The notes under the pieces: model-generated
Databases searched by the model: none
The model's input: the letters and a program-made list of their open reading frames with translations, nothing else
Told to the model about the DNA's origin: nothing
Part shown: piece by piece, positions 5,521 to 7,880 of the stretch
Layout of the letters: each line of letters starts with the position of its first letter
Position numbering within the stretch: the stretch's first letter is position 1
Source: Bacteriovoracaceae bacterium
GTDB taxonomy: Bacteria > Bdellovibrionota > Bacteriovoracia > Bacteriovoracales > Bacteriovoracaceae
NCBI GenBank assembly: GCA_007116425.1
Contig: SKIL01000017.1
Span: 1-7,880 of the forward strand
Reading direction: 5' to 3'
Length of the DNA: 7,880 nt
Translations under genes and position numbers: made by a program

Positions 5521-5524
5521 GGAG
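5521..5524 (+). promoter_or_regulatory. Ribosome binding site that sets the folD start
   Basis: GGAG lies six bases before the ATG at 5531. A start at the in-frame TTG at 5525 would sit directly on it, so the ATG is preferred. Confidence 0.65.
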
Positions 5525-5530
5525 TTGGCC

Positions 5531-6406
5531 ATGGCCCAAATACTCAATTCCAAGCCCGTTATTGATAAGTATCGAGAAACTCTTAAACAAAGAAGTGAGA
5601 ACTTTTTCAAAGCTTCAGGACAAAGGCCTTGCTTAAAAGTTGTTCTGGTTGGGGAAGACCCCGCAAGCAAAGTCTACACAGGTCACAAAAAACGCTTTTG
5701 CGACTCCATCAGTGCAGACTGTGAGATTATTGCTCTGCCTAAAAGTACTGAAGAGCAAGAGTTTTTGTCGAAAGTTGATGAGCTTTCAAATCATCAAGGT
5801 GTTCATGGGATTATTATTCAGCTTCCACTGCCTCAGCATTTGGCCCACCTCGACGTCTCACAGCTCATCCCGGCCCATAAAGACGTCGACGGCTTTCACC
5901 CACTAAATATTGATGCCATTATCAGAGGGCGAGAATCTAAACAGTTTCTACCTTGTTGCACCCCGAGAGGTGTCATCACTCTTTTAGATGAGTATCAAAT
6001 CGAATTGGCCTCTAAGCATGTTCTGATCATTGGCCGCAGCATGATTGTTGGCAAGCCACTTTCACTCATGTTTTTAAACCGTCATGCGACTGTGACAATG
6101 GCCCATTCCCGTACTCCAAATATTCATGAACTCGCACAAATGTCAGACATCATAGTCAGCGCAGTTGGTCGGCCTAAGTTTCTGGGATCATCCATTTTAA
6201 ATTCTAAGAAAGAGCAAATACTCGTCGATGTGGGAATAAATCGCGATTCAAATGGTTCTCTTTGCGGTGACTTTGACTACGATGATTTAGTTGAACATGT
6301 TACTGCGATTACCCCAGTGCCTGGAGGTGTTGGCCCAATGACAGTTATGACGCTGGCACAAAACCTTTTGCAAGCAGCTGAAAACACTTTAAATACTAGT
6401 TTATAA
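5531..6406 (+). CDS. folD: Bifunctional methylene-THF dehydrogenase / methenyl-THF cyclohydrolase
   Basis: FolD interconverts 5,10-methylene-, 5,10-methenyl- and 10-formyl-tetrahydrofolate in the cytoplasm, using NADP+ or NAD+. The 291-residue product is complete and of normal length. Catalytic and binding residues are visible: the YxxxK pair Y49/K53 in SKVYTGHKKR, Q97 in IIIQLPLP (94-101), and D120 in KDVDGFHP (117-124). The CTPRG motif is at 143-147, the dinucleotide-binding GRSMIVGKP at 168-176, and the closing TPVPGGVGPMT at 261-271. The usual GRSNIVGKP Asn is Met here, a tolerated variable position as far as I know. The gene is followed after 16 bases by gcvT, so the two are likely co-transcribed. 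That arrangement places FolD next to the enzyme that generates its methylene-THF substrate. Confidence 0.97.
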   Translation: MAQILNSKPVIDKYRETLKQRSENFFKASGQRPCLKVVLVGEDPASKVYTGHKKRFCDSISADCEIIALPKSTEEQEFLSKVDELSNHQGVHGIIIQLPLPQHLAHLDVSQLIPAHKDVDGFHPLNIDAIIRGRESKQFLPCCTPRGVITLLDEYQIELASKHVLIIGRSMIVGKPLSLMFLNRHATVTMAHSRTPNIHELAQMSDIIVSAVGRPKFLGSSILNSKKEQILVDVGINRDSNGSLCGDFDYDDLVEHVTAITPVPGGVGPMTVMTLAQNLLQAAENTLNTSL

Positions 6407-6422
6407 AATTAGGAGAAAAGAT

Positions 6423-7514
6423 ATGACTACGTTAATGTCAACATCACTAACGCAAGAGCATAGAGCTTTAGGCGCAAAAATGGGTCCCTATGCAGGGTTT
6501 GAAATGCCTTTGCAATACAGCTCTGTAAAAGAAGAAGTTCATGCGGTTAGAAATACCATTGGCGTTTTTGATGTTTCCCATATGGGAGAATTTTTTGTTC
6601 AGGGTCCCGACACTCATGCTTTTATAGATAGCCTCCTGTGCAACGATTACCTGAGTGCTTCAAAGCATAAGGCCGTCTACTCACCATTATGTCGCGAAGA
6701 TGGCACAGTTATAGACGATTTGATCGCCTATAAACTTGATGATGAGCGCGCTATGATTTGTGTTAATGCCGCCAATATAGAAAAAGATCGCACCTGGATG
6801 GTGAATCAATTGGCCAATGGTTTCAACGGAAAGGTATTTGATTGCGAGTTTCAAGATCACAGTGATGAATATTCTCTTTTGGCCTTACAAGGTCCTCATC
6901 TCGATAAAATTTTGACACAGCTTAAACTCACAGATGTTATTGAAAAACCAAATTTCAGCGTCATCGAAACCGAGTGGATAGGGCAGCCTATTACTATCGC
7001 CAAAACGGGTTACACTGGAGAAACAGGAATCGAGATTTTTTGCTCTCACACAATTGCCGTTAATTTATGGCGTGACCTGATGGCCCTTAATGTCACACCA
7101 TGTGGCCTGGTTTCACGTGACGTACTTAGACTTGAAGTTTGTTACCCTCTTTATGGAAATGAAATTCACGATCAGGTGACTCCACTTGATAGCGCACTTA
7201 AATGGACTGTAAAACTTGAAGCTGGAGACTTCGTTGGTAAAGAGGCGCTTCAAAACTATAAACCTAAGTATCGTTTAATTAAATTGGTTATGGATAAAGG
7301 TGTCCCCCGTAGTGGCTATGAGGTTCTGCTAAATGGAGAAAAGGTGGGTGTTGTCACTTCCGGTACGATGTCAGTAAGCTTGGGTAAGGGAATCGCTCTG
7401 GCCCATATTGACGCTTCTGTTTCAACAGAGCATGATGATTTTGAAATTTTAATGCGTAATAGAACATATGATGCCAAAAGACAAAAAAGTGCATTTGTTA
7501 AAGGGGGAGCCTAA
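6423..7514 (+). CDS. gcvT: Aminomethyltransferase, glycine cleavage T-protein
   Basis: GcvT takes the aminomethyl group from lipoylated GcvH and, with tetrahydrofolate, releases ammonia and forms 5,10-methylene-THF. The 363-residue product is full length. Seen in order are GPYAGFEMPLQY (21-32), VFDVSHMGEF (48-57), DGTVIDDLIAY (93-103, with the D98/D99 pair at the catalytic Asp position), VNAANIEKD (114-122), TGYTGETG (195-202), GLVSRDVLRLE (228-238) followed by LYGNEI, and the C-terminal VTSGTMSVSLGKGIA (311-325). The GLGARD of many homologues reads GLVSRD here. AGGAG seven bases before the ATG is a strong ribosome site; an alternative ATG at codon 5 has no better one. The TAA stop overlaps the gcvH ATG by one base (TAATG), a sign of translational coupling. 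No glycine riboswitch fits in the 16-base gap before it. Confidence 0.97.
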   Translation: MTTLMSTSLTQEHRALGAKMGPYAGFEMPLQYSSVKEEVHAVRNTIGVFDVSHMGEFFVQGPDTHAFIDSLLCNDYLSASKHKAVYSPLCREDGTVIDDLIAYKLDDERAMICVNAANIEKDRTWMVNQLANGFNGKVFDCEFQDHSDEYSLLALQGPHLDKILTQLKLTDVIEKPNFSVIETEWIGQPITIAKTGYTGETGIEIFCSHTIAVNLWRDLMALNVTPCGLVSRDVLRLEVCYPLYGNEIHDQVTPLDSALKWTVKLEAGDFVGKEALQNYKPKYRLIKLVMDKGVPRSGYEVLLNGEKVGVVTSGTMSVSLGKGIALAHIDASVSTEHDDFEILMRNRTYDAKRQKSAFVKGGA

Positions 7515-7880
7515 TGGAACACAAAATACCTAGTGACTTAAAATACACTGACGATCACGAATGGGCGAAGATTGAAGCCGGAGAGGCAACAATCGGAATC
7601 ACAGACTTTGCACAAGCGTCTCTCGGTGACATTGTCTTCGTTGAACTTCCCGAAGTAGGAACGGAACTTGAAAAAGGTGGTACCTTTGGCGTCGTTGAGT
7701 CTATTAAATCGGTCAGTGATCTTTACTCTCCTTTAAGTGGGGAGGTGATTGCGGTCAATGAAGAGCTTGAAGGAAGTCCAGAAAACTGTAATAGCGACGC
7801 TTATGGGGCCTGGATAATCAAGCTAAAAATGAGTCATCCAGAACAAGTTCAAGAGCTCATGAGCGCTGAAGACTACGAAA
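7514..7880 (+). CDS. gcvH: Glycine cleavage H-protein (3' end cut by the window)
   Basis: GcvH is the small lipoyl carrier that shuttles the aminomethyl intermediate between GcvP, GcvT and the L-protein. The visible 122 residues begin MEHKIPSDLKYTDDHEWAKI and contain GITDFAQASLGDIVFVELP (28-46) and the lipoylation segment VVESIKSVSDLYSPLSG (60-76), with K65 as the lipoylated lysine. The NxxLEGSPENCNSDAYGAW region follows (82-100), where many homologues have N in place of C92. It ends SAEDYE at the edge, so only a handful of residues of the usual 125-130 are missing. The start overlaps the gcvT stop by one base, with a GGGGGAG ribosome site inside the end of gcvT. By analogy with other gcv operons gcvP should follow outside the window, but that is not visible. 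Confidence 0.97.
   Translation, partial: MEHKIPSDLKYTDDHEWAKIEAGEATIGITDFAQASLGDIVFVELPEVGTELEKGGTFGVVESIKSVSDLYSPLSGEVIAVNEELEGSPENCNSDAYGAWIIKLKMSHPEQVQELMSAEDYE

Noticed and set aside
5485..5906. Open frames within folD on both strands (5485-5670 minus, 5640-5906 plus)
   Set aside because: Both overlap conserved FolD motifs in another frame and lack ribosome sites and family features.
6404..6422. Possible glycine riboswitch before gcvT
   Set aside because: Only 16 bases separate folD and gcvT. Nothing resembling a glycine or THF riboswitch is seen there or upstream of folD.

Overview
The window reads as a housekeeping stretch of a Gram-negative chromosome of moderate to low GC, with no mobile element, CRISPR array or RNA gene that I can support. 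LpxC (lipid A synthesis) and a lipoprotein with a lipobox show a two-membrane cell. I infer a Bdellovibrionota-type bacterium (Bacteriovorax/Halobacteriovorax-like) from the protein flavour and gene mix, but no single feature proves this.

Layout. On the minus strand at the left edge are the first 23 codons of proS (1-69), preceded by lpxC (160-1080). A divergent intergenic region (1081-1329) separates lpxC from a plus-strand cluster of three genes: a glycine-zipper lipoprotein (1330-1743), a YdiI/MenI-like hotdog thioesterase (1746-2204) and a secreted FecR-domain-like protein (2206-2862). The genes are 2 and 1 bases apart, so they are almost certainly one transcript. This cluster runs head-on into the minus-strand Holliday-junction operon, ordered by transcription as a small two-helix membrane protein (5384-5211), ruvC, ruvA and ruvB. 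The stop codons of the FecR-like gene and ruvB share one palindromic TTATAA. A second divergent region (5385-5530) leads to a plus-strand one-carbon operon: folD (5531-6406), gcvT (6423-7514) and gcvH (7514 to the right edge, missing only its last few residues).

How the genes work together. RuvC resolves the Holliday junctions that RuvAB migrates. GcvT and GcvH are two parts of the glycine cleavage system; GcvT makes 5,10-methylene-tetrahydrofolate, which FolD oxidises to 10-formyl-tetrahydrofolate, so the operon joins glycine breakdown to the folate pool. The lipoprotein-thioesterase-FecR-like cluster has no obvious shared pathway and is the least explained part.

Most notable beyond the genes: the tetranucleotide GGCC is strongly enriched (56 by hand count, against 12 for CCGG of identical composition); the convergent operons terminate inside each other; two genes lack a Shine-Dalgarno and have -10-like boxes directly before the ATG; RuvB and RuvA carry unusual residues at functional positions. 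I found no clear new multi-gene system.
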